From JAAXXJ01 sp964412455 (GTDB lineage Bacteria; Nitrospirota; UBA9217): a stretch of 64,000 nucleotides of DNA. The notes below the pieces were generated by a model, which was not told the DNA's origin, did not search any database, and saw only the letters and a list, made by a program, of their open reading frames with translations. A program made the translations under genes and the position numbers. This document shows, one piece after another, positions 8,988 to 17,791 of this stretch (position 1 is its first letter; each line of letters starts with the position of its first letter). The stretch covers positions 1 through 64,000 of the forward strand of contig CAYPOT010000004.1 of NCBI GenBank assembly GCA_964412455.1, in the 5' to 3' direction.

Positions 8988-9021
8988 AAAAAGGGCTTGC
9001 CGCGATGGCAAGCCCTTTTTT
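8988..9021 (+). terminator. Rho-independent terminator
   Basis: Perfect stem AAAAAGGGCTTGCC / GGCAAGCCCTTTTT with a 5-base loop and a final T run. It ends the DsrE/PilT transcription unit and can act in both directions. Confidence 0.93.
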
Positions 9022-9261
9022 GTCCCGTCGATACGCGGCACAACCGTCACGACCCTCATTCATATAACGGCGCCAAGCATACAGACGGGGGGCTTTTGAA
9101 AGCGGTAACGAGGGACATTTTCATTTTGGTTTGTCCTGTAGCCGTGCCCTTCTGGACACAACAGGCCGGTTAGGCTATACTGAAATCGTCATCCCGCGCC
9201 AACCGGTTGAATCCGGGAGCAAGCGCATATCCCGTAGTTTTCCGCAGGGAGCTTCAACGCT
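9022..9261. other. Non-coding gap upstream of marC
   Basis: After the terminator there are 240 bases with no credible reading frame. A promoter for marC must lie here, but no box stands out clearly. Confidence 0.4.
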
Positions 9262-9858
9262 ATGCCTATCATGGATCTGCTAAACGCTGTTTTGTTGAGC
9301 CTTATTCCCATCATGGTCGCGATCGATGCGCCGGGGACCCTCCCGATCTTCATGGCCATGACCGAAGGGATGAAAAAACATGAACGACGGACCATCGTGC
9401 GTCAGTCCATCCTGACGGCTTTCCTGATCACCATCGGCTTCGTTTTCCTGGGCCGCGCGGTCTTTAGCGCGCTGGGCATCCTGGTGGAAGACTTTATGAT
9501 CGCCGGCGGGACCGTCCTGCTCATCATCGCCGTTCTGGACATCGTGCGGGCTGGCGAAAGGAAAATGGCCATCTCCCCGACCTTCGGCGTCGTGCCCTTC
9601 GGAACGCCGCTCATCGCCGGCCCCGCGACCCTCACAACGACTCTGGTGCTGGTGGGAAACTTCGGTTACCTGCCGGTCATCCTCTCGCTCAGCGTGAACA
9701 TCCTGCTCGCCTGGCTCATCTTCGCCCAGGCAGACCGCATCATACGATTGATCGGCGTCGGCGGCTCGCGCGCCTTTGCCAAGGTCGCGGCGCTGCTCCT
9801 TGCGGCAATTGCCGTCAAAATGATCCGGAGCGGGATGTTCAAGCTTATCGAAGGATAG
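9262..9858 (+). CDS. MarC-family integral membrane protein
   Basis: A 198-residue protein with six predicted membrane helices, the size and pattern of MarC/NAAT proteins: PIMVAIDAPGTLPIF near the start and the VPFGTPLIAGPATLTT re-entrant-like segment near residue 115. The family was once linked to multiple antibiotic resistance, but its transport function is unproven. The gene stands alone between a terminator and the convergent selD. Confidence 0.93.
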   Translation: MPIMDLLNAVLLSLIPIMVAIDAPGTLPIFMAMTEGMKKHERRTIVRQSILTAFLITIGFVFLGRAVFSALGILVEDFMIAGGTVLLIIAVLDIVRAGERKMAISPTFGVVPFGTPLIAGPATLTTTLVLVGNFGYLPVILSLSVNILLAWLIFAQADRIIRLIGVGGSRAFAKVAALLLAAIAVKMIRSGMFKLIEG

Positions 9859-9906
9859 AAGACGAGAGGATCGGGACGGCAGAGAACGGCAGATAAGGAA
9901 CGGATC

Positions 9907-10959
9907 TTACCGGATCACCACAGCGGGCTTTTCTCCGGCATACACCTCGCCGATAGCAATCGCATCTTCCACACCGGCAAGTCTGAGCTTCTTCACCAGG
10001 TCCTCGGCCCGCGAAGCGGGAAGCGAGAACAAGAGCCCGCCCGAGGTCTGCGGGTCGAACAACAGTTCTTCCTCGTCGCGGCTGAGCTGCCGCTTCTTCT
10101 CCCAGAATCCTTTAACGATCTCGCGGTTCGCCTTATTGCTCCCGGTCGTCTCGCCCTTGCGGTACATGTCGATGGCGTGGGGATGGAACGGCAGCCGGTC
10201 GTAGGACAGCTCGATCCTGACCCCGCTCCCCTTTGCCATCTCAAAGGTATGGCCCATGATACCGAATCCGGTGATGTCCGTGCAGGAATGAACGTCAAAA
10301 GCGAGGGCAACCTCCATGGCGGTCTTGTTCAGCATGGCGATCTTGGGAAGTATGGCTTCCAGGTCACGGAACGGGAGCTTCTTTGAACGACAGGCGTTGA
10401 ACAGCACGCCTGTTCCGAGCGGCTTGGTGAGGACCAGAGCATCGCCGGGCCTGGCATTGGCGTTGGTCAGCACCTTGTCGGGGTGAACGCTGCCGGTCAC
10501 GGCAAGACCATACTTCGGTTCCAGGTCATCCACCGAATGCCCGCCAGCCAGCGCGGCCCCCGCCTCCTGTACCTTTTCAAAACCGCCCGTCAGGATCCCC
10601 TTCAGAATACCCATATCGAGTTCCTTCGAGGGGTACATAACCAGATTGAGGGCCACCAGCGGCTTCCCACCCATGGCGTACACATCCGACAAGGCGTTCG
10701 CGGCCGCAATCCTGCCGAACCAGATCGGATCGTCCACCGGCGGCGTGATGAAGTCCACGGTGCTGATGATCGCCAGGTCAGGCGAAACGCGATAGACCGC
10801 GGCGTCGTCGCTCGTCTCGAACCCGACAAGCAGGTTCGGGTCATGGGCGGGACAGATCGAAGAGAGCACGTCCGACAGGTCCGCCGGACCAATCTTCGCC
10901 GCTCAGCCGCAGGTCCGGGACATGCCCGTAAGGGTCTTCTTTTTTCTGAACAAGGCCAT
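9907..10959 (-). CDS. selD: Selenide, water dikinase (SelD), selenocysteine-containing
   Basis: Makes selenophosphate from selenide and ATP, the selenium donor for selenocysteine. Apparent reading begins at 10869, but the same frame continues upstream through one TGA (10903-10905) to an ATG at 10959 that has AAGGAAAG just before it. The translated segment is CGUAAKIGP, the conserved SelD active-site motif with U at residue 19, so the TGA encodes selenocysteine; total 350 residues. The invariant lysine of AAKIGP follows. Downstream motifs such as AGGHSVDD and TDITGFGIMGH are canonical. A possible SECIS stem GTCCG / CGGAC with a 10-base loop lies about 12 bases after the UGA. The upstream gap carries a degenerate repeat. 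No other selenium gene is in the window. Confidence 0.96.
10874..10893 (-). promoter_or_regulatory. Candidate bacterial SECIS hairpin in selD
   Basis: On the coding strand, starting about 12 bases after the UGA, GTCCG and CGGAC can pair around the loop GCGGACCTGT. An alternative stem GGTCC / GGACC overlaps it. Bacterial SECIS elements lie immediately downstream of the UGA, so position is right; the exact fold needs to be computed. Confidence 0.5.
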
Positions 10960-11054
10960 TTTCTTTCCTTTATGTACTATACTATTTCACCACATTATAA
11001 CAGAAGCGTAACGCGCGTGTCATTATTCATTGGCAATATCCCAACCTGAACAAG

Positions 11055-11130
11055 CCGGAACCAAATCTGTCACGAAGACGCCAAGACACGAAGAAATCAA
11101 AATCTGTCAGCCGCACAGAAGCACAAAGAA
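11055..11130. repeat. Degenerate 7-8-mer repeat (CACGAAG units)
   Basis: CACGAAGACGCCAAGACACGAAG followed by CAGAAGCACAAAGAAG lies in the 273-base gap between selD and the HAD gene. It has the same unit as the element at 22.4 kb but only one well-formed arm. Confidence 0.65.
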
Positions 11131-11232
11131 GCCCGTTCCGATCTGCGTCTTTTGCGCTATTTTGCGGCAAAATTCCTTTCCTGGCCGAGAAACATTTGAT
11201 CTGTATCTGACCATGTTGCCTGCGCATCCGTT

Positions 11233-11910
11233 CTACATCAATTCGTTGAAATCCAGCACCGTCGCAAAATCCGGACTGTGACCGGGCGGGATCTTCGAAT
11301 TTCCCTTCGCTTTGTAAACGATGTACCTGATGCCGTACTGCTTCGCCGTCCTGAGTACGGCCAGGGTGTCGTCGACGAACAGGGTGTTCTCCCGTTGAAA
11401 GCCGAGTTTTTTCTCCGCCCGCTTCCAGAATTCCAGGCTCTCCTTCGGGAATCCCATCTCGGCGGACGTTATGGCCCCGGTCAGGTATGTTCCGATCTCC
11501 GTCTTCCTGAGCTTCAGGGCCAGCACTTTATCATGGGCGTTCGTGGCAATATACACCTTCTTCCCGAGCGATCGCATCAAGGTGAGAAACTCCTCGACAT
11601 GGGGATGGACCTCGATGAGGTGCCGGATCTGTTCCTTGAGCGCCAGGATATCAAGGTCCAGTTCTCGTGACCAGAAATCGATGTCCGTCCAGTTGAGCGT
11701 CTCTTCGTGGGCTTTGTACTTCTTGAAAAGTTCTTCCTTTGCTTTTCCGAACGTGATGTTGTGCTTGTCCGCGTAGTGCTCGGGGACCAGATGCTCCCAG
11801 AAATAGTCATCGAAATACTTGTCCAGAAGCGTACCGTCCATGTCGAGAAGGACGTGGTTGATGGTGTTATCTTTGAGCGCCTCTTTAATGTCAAGAACAG
11901 TAGGATGCAT
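11233..11910 (-). CDS. HAD-superfamily hydrolase, GMP/IMP nucleotidase-like
   Basis: A soluble HAD phosphatase of 225 residues. Motif I LLDMDGTLLD (about residues 21-30) gives the nucleophile and acid aspartates, motif II is YIATNAHDK near 117, motif III includes the lysine of GFPKESLEFW near 155, and motif IV is LFVDDTLAVL near 180. The early DKYFDDYFWEHLVPEHYA segment and overall layout match YrfG-type GMP/IMP 5-prime-nucleotidases. The substrate assignment is by family resemblance only. Lies 63 bases downstream of ribD on the same strand. Confidence 0.88.
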   Translation of the reverse strand: MHPTVLDIKEALKDNTINHVLLDMDGTLLDKYFDDYFWEHLVPEHYADKHNITFGKAKEELFKKYKAHEETLNWTDIDFWSRELDLDILALKEQIRHLIEVHPHVEEFLTLMRSLGKKVYIATNAHDKVLALKLRKTEIGTYLTGAITSAEMGFPKESLEFWKRAEKKLGFQRENTLFVDDTLAVLRTAKQYGIRYIVYKAKGNSKIPPGHSPDFATVLDFNELM

Positions 11911-11973
11911 GAAGTGCTGCTGGCCTCGTTCGAAGAATTGATCTGAGGGGAGGAGATACTGACTCCTGACTCC

Positions 11974-13083
11974 TTACTTCTTCACATATCCCTCGATCAT
12001 CAGGTCCTGTCCGACGAACCTTGTCCTGACGTCGGTCAGTTTGATCGCCTGAGCAAGCTTCTTGGGAGAAAAGCCTCCGATGGAGCAGAGAGAATTCTTC
12101 CCGGTCATCAGCACAGGCGCGACGAACATCACGACCTTGTCCACAACACCCGACTTGAGGGCCGAGGCGTTCACCTCGGCGCCGCCCTCGATCAATACAG
12201 AGGTGACATCGAATCGCGTAAGCATCTCCATCAGGTAGTTCAGGTCAATATTTCCTTTTGTTCCCCTGGATATCAGTATTTCCGCGCCGGCATCCAAAAG
12301 CTTGTTAAAATTCCCCTTTGGCATTCTGCTGAGCGTGGCGATCAATGTTATTGCTGAGGACTTCTGTGTAATGACCTTTGCGTTCAGCGGAGTCCTCAGT
12401 TGTGTATCAACTATCACCCTGAGCGCATCCCGTCCGCCGGCGATCCTCGTCGTAAGCGACGGGTCGTCCTTGAGCACCGTATTGATGCCGACAAGAACGG
12501 CATCATGGGTATCGCGAAGCCGATGGCCTTCCTCCCGAGCTTCCTTCCCGGTGATCCATTTCGACTCTCCGGAATCCGTCGCGATCTTCCCGTCGAGCGT
12601 CTGTGCGATCTTGAGCGTCACGAAGGGCATCCCCTTCGTAATATACTTGACGTACGCCTCGTTCAGCAGCCTCGCCTCAGGCTCAAGGACGCCGGTGACG
12701 ACCTCGATGCCGGCTTTTCTGATCGCCTTGATGCCTCCGCCCGACACCGCCGTGTTTGGATCGACCATGGCGATGACCACGCGTTTCACGCCGCTTTTGA
12801 TGACGAGGGGTGTGCAGGGAGGCGTCCGTTTGTTCGTGTGGGAACAGGGTTCGAGCGTCACGTAAAGCGTAGCGCCCTTCGCGGCCCTGCCTGCTTTCTT
12901 CAGCGCGATCGCCTCGGCATGGGGCTCGCCGGCCTTCTTGTGCCAGCCGCGGCTGATAACGCGTCCGTTCTTGACCACCACAGCGCCCACCATGGGGTTC
13001 GGGCTCGTGCGTCCCGCGGCCTTCGCGGCAAGCCGGAGGGCCATGGCCATGTATCTTTCGTCAAGGGTGTTCACGATTATCAT
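11974..13083 (-). CDS. ribD: Riboflavin biosynthesis bifunctional deaminase/reductase RibD
   Basis: Catalyses deamination and then side-chain reduction of the pyrimidine intermediate of riboflavin synthesis. It has 369 residues, the usual two-domain length. The N-terminal deaminase domain (1-150) has zinc ligands in GEPHAEAIAL and EPCSHTNKRTPPC. The reductase domain (from about 150) begins FVTLKIAQTLDGKIATDSGESKW in form and includes SVLIEGGAEVN. It is isolated from other rib genes, and I see no FMN riboswitch in the short upstream gap. An internal start at MAMALR is possible. Confidence 0.96.
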   Translation of the reverse strand: MIIVNTLDERYMAMALRLAAKAAGRTSPNPMVGAVVVKNGRVISRGWHKKAGEPHAEAIALKKAGRAAKGATLYVTLEPCSHTNKRTPPCTPLVIKSGVKRVVIAMVDPNTAVSGGGIKAIRKAGIEVVTGVLEPEARLLNEAYVKYITKGMPFVTLKIAQTLDGKIATDSGESKWITGKEAREEGHRLRDTHDAVLVGINTVLKDDPSLTTRIAGGRDALRVIVDTQLRTPLNAKVITQKSSAITLIATLSRMPKGNFNKLLDAGAEILISRGTKGNIDLNYLMEMLTRFDVTSVLIEGGAEVNASALKSGVVDKVVMFVAPVLMTGKNSLCSIGGFSPKKLAQAIKLTDVRTRFVGQDLMIEGYVKK

Positions 13084-13117
13084 AGGAGTAGAACAAACAG
13101 CTAAAGAAATTATGTCA

Positions 13118-13503
13118 TTACGGATCGTTTGTGCAATGTGTTTTCATCCAGTCAACTGCATCGGAGTCCGAGACCTTTCCTACAGCCATGCTCAACGTGA
13201 ACCGGACAAGCTCCTTTTGAGTGGCTTGAAGGTGCATGCCGTTCATTCGAGAAAGATGCCGGTCGATATGATCGCCGTTCTCTTGTTCCCGTCTACGAAC
13301 GGATGGTTCCTTGCCAGTGACTCCACGAGAGCAGCGGCCTTCGATAGCACATCGGCATACAGGTCCTTGCCGCCAAACGTGGCTTTTGGCCGCGCCACCG
13401 CGGATTGCAGGAGCCCGATATCCCGTACATCATGTGCGCCGCCGGTCTCATCGATGACCCTCGCGTGGATGAAAAGCACCTGTTCGGCGGAAAGATATCT
13501 CAC
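13118..13503 (-). pseudogene. doc: Doc-type (Fic fold) toxin gene with a one-base frameshift
   Basis: The intact frame encodes 86 residues ending at 13243, including the Doc/Fic catalytic motif HPFVDGNKRT. Doc proteins are about 125 residues. After GIFLE the reading continues in another frame as NGMHLQATQKELVRFTLSM and on to a stop at 13118-13120, exactly the missing C-terminus. Adding one T (GAATTGAAC instead of GAATGAAC) near 13243 restores 128 residues. The GTG start overlaps the antitoxin stop by 4 bases (GTGA). Doc modifies EF-Tu; here the last helix is lost, so activity is doubtful. A sequencing error is the alternative explanation. Confidence 0.85.
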
Positions 13504-13748
13504 TTCTTCGCGAGTTCCTTGAGGGCGGGGCGGTATTTTTCGATGAACTCGTTGACCTGAGATACGAACACCCGGTCGATTCCTTTGGGCGGTTTTCTCT
13601 TGCGCACCGGCTCGATCACGATCCGGTCATGGTCCTCTTCCAGCGTCACGTCGACCTCGGCGCCGACTGCAAGATCAAGTTTGTGCAGATAGTCGGCGGG
13701 AATGGATACGCCCTTGCTGTTTCCAACGGAGAATACTTTTCTGTGCAT
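13500..13748 (-). CDS. AbrB/MazE-type antitoxin
   Basis: An 82-residue protein with the SpoVT/AbrB swapped-hairpin DNA-binding domain: VFSVGNSKGVSIPADYLHKL at 5-24 and VDVTLEEDHDRIVIEPV. The C-terminal basic and helical tail would neutralise the toxin. It overlaps the Doc-type gene by 4 bases. Pairing AbrB-type antitoxin with Doc instead of Phd is known in several phyla. It probably autorepresses its own promoter. ATG at 13748 with GGAGGTG upstream. Confidence 0.88.
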   Translation of the reverse strand: MHRKVFSVGNSKGVSIPADYLHKLDLAVGAEVDVTLEEDHDRIVIEPVRKRKPPKGIDRVFVSQVNEFIEKYRPALKELAKK

Positions 13749-13986
13749 GGATACACCTCCCGAGGCGTTATAACGGGATTATAACATAGACCTTCTGCCT
13801 GTAAAGACGATTTTTTACTCGTCGGTGGACCAACAACGAGCGGCCGGCAAGGTCGCCCTGTGGCGCCACCACCGGCAGGAGCCGGGGGCTCCCTGTAAGA
13901 ACGCGACCTCCCGCGAATTCCGCATTCCTCCCACGGCGGGAGCCGGGGGATTTCAATTCGCAGGGATTGAACTTCCTATCACCATA

Positions 13987-14418
13987 TTATTCCTTCGACG
14001 TACCCATGCCGGCACCCTTATCATTGGAGCCGGGCGACCGCCGCCGCTGTGCAATATAGCCGCCGCCCATGCCGGCCGGCAGCATTCCGGCGAATCCAAT
14101 GATGTCGTACCACGTCGGCAGGCCGCTTTCACGAAAGAGCAGCGCCATGACCACGCCGGCCCCGGCGACCAACGCGCCATGCATGACCTCGGACCGGAGC
14201 GCCATCCTGCCCGCGACGTATCCTCCCAGGCCCGTGCATCCCAGACCGATGACCAGGGTCAGCAACTGACCGCTGACGGTCTTCATCCGCACGAGGACCT
14301 CATCCTGAGAAAGTCCCTGTGACGCCAGCGCGGTCACCAGGAACAGCATGACGAACAGGGTCCCGACGTTGTCGACAACGGCCCCGGCAATGACGGCTTT
14401 GAACTTGATGTCAGGCAA
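13987..14418 (-). CDS. Small integral membrane protein of unknown function
   Basis: A 143-residue protein with four hydrophobic helices (about 8-30, 52-72, 82-97, 103-122) and glycine-rich stretches such as GLGGYVAGRMA. I cannot name a family. The frame begins at a TTG (14418) that overlaps the galT stop by 8 bases, implying translational coupling; no internal start has a better ribosome site. The last residues are polar. No functional link to galactose metabolism is evident. Confidence 0.7.
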   Translation of the reverse strand: MPDIKFKAVIAGAVVDNVGTLFVMLFLVTALASQGLSQDEVLVRMKTVSGQLLTLVIGLGCTGLGGYVAGRMALRSEVMHGALVAGAGVVMALLFRESGLPTWYDIIGFAGMLPAGMGGGYIAQRRRSPGSNDKGAGMGTSKE

Positions 14419-15502
14419 TGTCCACGCTCCTCAGCCGGTCTGCCGCGTCCTCGGGACTGATCGTGTTCATAAAGAGCCCCGAACCCAGTTCGAACCCCGT
14501 GGGGATGCTGGTGCGGGGGCAGATCTCTATGTTCCAGTGATAGGACGGCCGCAGGGCTTCGACGCCCGGTCCACGGGGCAGTGAATGGATGAAGAAGTTG
14601 TACTGCGCGCCGCCGAGCACCGCGTTAAGCCGCGCCATGGTCCGCCGGAAGACACGGCCCAGGTCGGCGGCATCATCGGCTGACAGGTTCGCGTAGTCTG
14701 CCTCGTGGGCGAGCGGCAGGATCTGCACCTCCCACTCGAACCTGCTCGCGAAGGGCTTGATGGCGATGAACCGCCTGCCCCGCTCGATGACGTACTGCCC
14801 GACGCTGATCTTCCGCCGCACGATGCCCGATTCCCGGTCATAGAACGTCGCCTCGAAGGTCAGCGCTTCGTCGATCAGGCTGCAGAAGATGCAGCGTCCC
14901 GTCTTCTCGTGATAGGCGGCGCTGTTCTGGACCTCCGCCTCGATGTTGTACGGCACGACCGGCATGGCGACGATCTGGCTGTGCGTGTGGCTGATGCTCG
15001 CGCCGGCCGCCGGGCCGAAGTTCTTGAAGACCAGCACCGCGCGGACCGAGGGATTCGAGCTGTACAATGCGGCCATCCGGTCCCGATAGGTCGAGAACAG
15101 GAGGCCCAGGTGCGCCTCGTCCATCTCGTGAATCCGGATCCCGTGCGACGGGTGGTCGATCACGACCTCGTGCCGTCCGTATCCGTCGATGGTCTGCTGG
15201 AGGCCGAAGGCCATGTTCGGGTTCTGCTGGTCGTCGCCCAGCACGGGATAAAGGTTCTCGACGACGCGGATACGCCATTCGCCCGAGGGAGGGACCTGGG
15301 CGATCGCAGGCGGCGTCTTGTCCTCATTCCCCCGGCAGAACGGGCACGTGTCCACGTGAGGCCGTCCGTCGTGAGGCGCCGGCAGCTCTTCCTTCTTCGG
15401 CCGGAGGCTCCGCGCCGTCGCGATCAGCACCGACTCGCCAGGCACGACCGGATTGATGCGGATCTCGCGGATGGCCTTGGCCGTTTTCCCACCTTCAGTC
15501 AT
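14411..15502 (-). CDS. galT: Galactose-1-phosphate uridylyltransferase-like protein
   Basis: HIT-superfamily nucleotidyltransferase. The active-site segment SHTHSQIVAMP near residue 182 corresponds to the GalT HxHxQ motif with the nucleophilic histidine. CPFCRGNEDKTPP near 47 gives the zinc-binding cysteine pair. NFFIHSLP-type segment follows near the C-terminus. The start at 15502 (MTEGGKTAK, 363 residues) is chosen because AAGGGA lies 9 bases upstream and because the 50 upstream residues do not resemble the family. It would exchange UMP between UDP-glucose and galactose-1-phosphate; a close ADP-glucose-type relative is possible. Confidence 0.9.
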   Translation of the reverse strand: MTEGGKTAKAIREIRINPVVPGESVLIATARSLRPKKEELPAPHDGRPHVDTCPFCRGNEDKTPPAIAQVPPSGEWRIRVVENLYPVLGDDQQNPNMAFGLQQTIDGYGRHEVVIDHPSHGIRIHEMDEAHLGLLFSTYRDRMAALYSSNPSVRAVLVFKNFGPAAGASISHTHSQIVAMPVVPYNIEAEVQNSAAYHEKTGRCIFCSLIDEALTFEATFYDRESGIVRRKISVGQYVIERGRRFIAIKPFASRFEWEVQILPLAHEADYANLSADDAADLGRVFRRTMARLNAVLGGAQYNFFIHSLPRGPGVEALRPSYHWNIEICPRTSIPTGFELGSGLFMNTISPEDAADRLRSVDIA

Positions 15503-15906
15503 AGAACCGTTCCCTTCCCGTTTTTTTGTCTTTCGGAGCGCGGCAAGCTGCCGGTCATGGAGTCCGAGATCTGGCCCCGGATGTTGTATGCTGCCATGTC
15601 CACACCATGCCGATGATGGCAAATCGACACACCGATTGAGCGGAATCGCCACGCAAACACTTGGGTCGATATGAAAAGGGAGAAAATGGCATTGTCATAA
15701 ACTAGGGCGAATATCTCTTCTGCGAGGACCGCACGTTCATATCTGAATGCGGAAATATATCGTTATCCATCCTTCACGAAGTACACCTATTTATCTGCAA
15801 TTTCAATCAGCCGCGACAATCACCAATTACTGGTTGAAACATGCACATGAACGCCGCCGTGAGGGGCGCGTCTTTGGCGACCCTCTCGACGGCGTGGTTA
15901 ATATTC
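15503..15906. other. Intergenic region with an imperfect hairpin
   Basis: About 400 bases without a gene. The last 60 bases before the NERD stop codon hold a long imperfect inverted repeat (15850-15897; arms of type ACGCCG-CG-GAGGG / CCCTC-CG-CGGCGT). On the gene strand it starts with TTAACC and ends with GTTCATG, faintly like an integron attC site, but the boxes are poor. It has no T run, so it is not a typical terminator. Confidence 0.4.
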
Positions 15907-16650
15907 CTACTGTTTAAGGCTATTGAGATAACCTATCAATGCATCGTGGTTCTTTCTACCCGTTTTCTTCTTTGATCCAGTCAAAATCAAGCTGCAAAGA
16001 TTGTCTTTGGAAACAATTGAAATATTCCTGATATTACCTGTCTGAAGCTCCGCCTCGGTATTCGTAAATACGAGAATACCTTCCAACCATATATCAATTT
16101 TATTTGCCTTGAGTACATCCTTGAACCTATGAATAGAAGATGCGACTTGACGAACAGGCTTATTGAGATTACCTGAATATACAGACCCGCGCCTGCCGAC
16201 TTTTATTTGTATAAGATCGCCATCTTTTTCTTGAATCATCCCACTATGATGTTTTGACTCGATTGCGAAAACGGAATCTGGACCGACAACAATACAATCA
16301 AGATCACCTCGCCCATTAACCGGCACACCGAAAAAACCTTGATATTCATTCCCCAAACCTCGATTTAAAGTTTTCCTAAGCTGCGATTCGCCTTCTTTTC
16401 CATGGGTCAATACGCGTAACGCTTCTGCTTTTTTATATGAATTTATGCGATCATACGCAAAAAGAAAAAAAATAAAAATTCCAATCGAAATCACAAAGGG
16501 TACAGGCCTTCCATAAGTAACGGCAATTGCAAGCCCAGAAACAATGATGGCGGGGATTAAACAAACGATTTTAGCGATGTCTTTCCATTTACCCCATCTC
16601 GCGCCGGTGATCTGACCAGCAAGATAATCAGTAATAATAATTTCTTTCAT
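15907..16650 (-). CDS. NERD-domain (nuclease-related) membrane protein
   Basis: A protein of 247 residues. Two hydrophobic helices (about 27-45 and 51-66) are followed by a NERD domain: GKEGESQLRKTLNRGL, then VNGRGDLDCIVVGPDSVFAI and ESKHHSG. The D...ExK pattern matches the PD-(D/E)xK nuclease-like core. NERD proteins are found on plasmids and in defence contexts, but the function is not established. The start overlaps the stop of the upstream gene by 4 bases (ATGA), so both are one transcript. AT-rich compared with flanking core genes. Confidence 0.85.
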   Translation of the reverse strand: MKEIIITDYLAGQITGARWGKWKDIAKIVCLIPAIIVSGLAIAVTYGRPVPFVISIGIFIFFLFAYDRINSYKKAEALRVLTHGKEGESQLRKTLNRGLGNEYQGFFGVPVNGRGDLDCIVVGPDSVFAIESKHHSGMIQEKDGDLIQIKVGRRGSVYSGNLNKPVRQVASSIHRFKDVLKANKIDIWLEGILVFTNTEAELQTGNIRNISIVSKDNLCSLILTGSKKKTGRKNHDALIGYLNSLKQ

Positions 16651-17141
16651 TCAACGTTTACCTCTTGCTTTTTAAGCCGAACCCTGACGTGTTCACCTTG
16701 GGCGAAGAAGAACCATGCGAAGTATCCGAGTAGCGCCGAGAACAACATGCCGCCCGTGCGACCCCAAAAGTTCGTCGTACTTGATAAAATAAGAAGGACG
16801 AGAAAGGTTAAGAGGAAACAAACGAAATAAAAGGAGGTCGCGTAATTAACGAGCATGAAAATGATTGAAAGAATTTTGGAGAGACGCGGATATGGCTCGG
16901 GAAGCGCAAGGCTTTTTGTAGCTTCATGGGCCGCAAATTTCCCCGCCGCCGCAGCTTTCTTAGCGCCGATCCCGATAATCCGGTAAAGTTCTTTGAATTG
17001 CTTGCTGAAGAGGACCCTTAGGCTTGCCCCTATCAAAATTAGAGATACCAAGACCCAGAAGGTTATTTTGAGAAATTGGCGTATGCTCTCTGGTGCTTGT
17101 TCGATAAAATAATACCATTCCTTTAGTTCAGAAGGTGACAT
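16647..17141 (-). CDS. Hypothetical membrane protein, cassette-borne
   Basis: A 164-residue protein with about four hydrophobic segments (24-44, 92-105, 105-121, 128-145) and a basic/alanine-rich loop (KKAAAAGKFAAHEA). It has no recognisable family. Its ATG is 15 bases after the attC-like site, with AAGGAG in between, the arrangement expected of an integron gene cassette. It overlaps the NERD gene by 4 bases and probably forms a functional pair with it. Confidence 0.72.
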   Translation of the reverse strand: MSPSELKEWYYFIEQAPESIRQFLKITFWVLVSLILIGASLRVLFSKQFKELYRIIGIGAKKAAAAGKFAAHEATKSLALPEPYPRLSKILSIIFMLVNYATSFYFVCFLLTFLVLLILSSTTNFWGRTGGMLFSALLGYFAWFFFAQGEHVRVRLKKQEVNVE

Positions 17142-17156
17142 GTGATCTCCTTATGG

Positions 17157-17212
17157 GATTAACGCGGAGTTCACACGCCGCGAAGCGGTCGGCGTGGAAC
17201 GACATGTTGGTC
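17157..17212 (-). other. Integron attC-like recombination site
   Basis: Read on the minus strand, the site begins GACCAAC and ends GTTAATC, complementary outer boxes with the invariant AAC/GTT triplets. Inside lies TTCCACGCCG...CGGCGTGTGAA, a stem with one extra unpaired base as in real attC sites, and a GCTTCGC-type tip. It closely resembles the attC sites of aadA cassettes and environmental cassettes. It lies 24 bases after the stop of the PIN gene and just before the ribosome site of the next gene. The second and sixth box positions deviate from the RYYYAAC/GTTRRRY consensus, but in a compensatory way. Confidence 0.75.
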
Positions 17213-17235
17213 TTATTATCAGGTATTCTAAGAAA

Positions 17236-17703
17236 TTACCTATGTAAGCTACTAACAAAGCTTTTGAATTCTTCAAATTTCCAAAGCGTAAGCGTAGTTT
17301 TTGTTGCCTTGATTTTATTTGTCAGATTATTGTCTTCAGTAACTAAGACAGCCGCCTCGTGATGAGCAGTGAGAGCTATTAAGGCATCCTCGATATGCTT
17401 CGGATTGCCCTTTTGAATTTGTTCATATTCAATAATCCCAGGATCTCCCCCATCTAAACAGGCCATATCGAGTCTAGAAACGTCTAACACAAATCCCATA
17501 GATGGAACGATTGTCGATGGGACAGCTAAAGCAGATTCGCGCTTAGCGTCATCTTCGATCTTTCCAAGTTCATCGAGCTGGACATGAGTACTGACGATCT
17601 CTAGTTGATTACTGTCAACTAAACTTCTTAGCTGACTGAACAGTGCTTCATCGGCAATCACTTTATCATAAATATTTGAATCGAACATAATCTTTATAGC
17701 CAT
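17236..17703 (-). CDS. PIN-domain protein
   Basis: A protein of 155 residues with PIN-fold acidic residues: IMFDSNIYD at the start, QLDELGKIEDD near 42, HIEDALIALTA near 107 and VTEDNNL near 123. PIN domains are Mg-dependent RNases, commonly toxins. No antitoxin gene lies directly beside it, which fits a gene carried alone on an integron cassette. The attC-like site follows its stop codon. Composition is AT-rich. Confidence 0.8.
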   Translation of the reverse strand: MAIKIMFDSNIYDKVIADEALFSQLRSLVDSNQLEIVSTHVQLDELGKIEDDAKRESALAVPSTIVPSMGFVLDVSRLDMACLDGGDPGIIEYEQIQKGNPKHIEDALIALTAHHEAAVLVTEDNNLTNKIKATKTTLTLWKFEEFKSFVSSLHR

Positions 17704-17791
17704 GTTATGATTCCTAAATGCGTTTCATTCACTAAAACCTTCCTAAAACCTTCCACCTTCTTGTACCTTTTTTTATTTCTTGTTTCACATA

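Noticed and set aside
13084..13117. FMN riboswitch upstream of ribD
   Set aside because: The gap is only 34 bases and lacks any conserved FMN-element sequence.
15850..15897. Second attC site after the NERD gene
   Set aside because: The hairpin is clear, but the outer boxes do not fit the attC consensus and the inner extra base is missing. Kept only as an imperfect hairpin.
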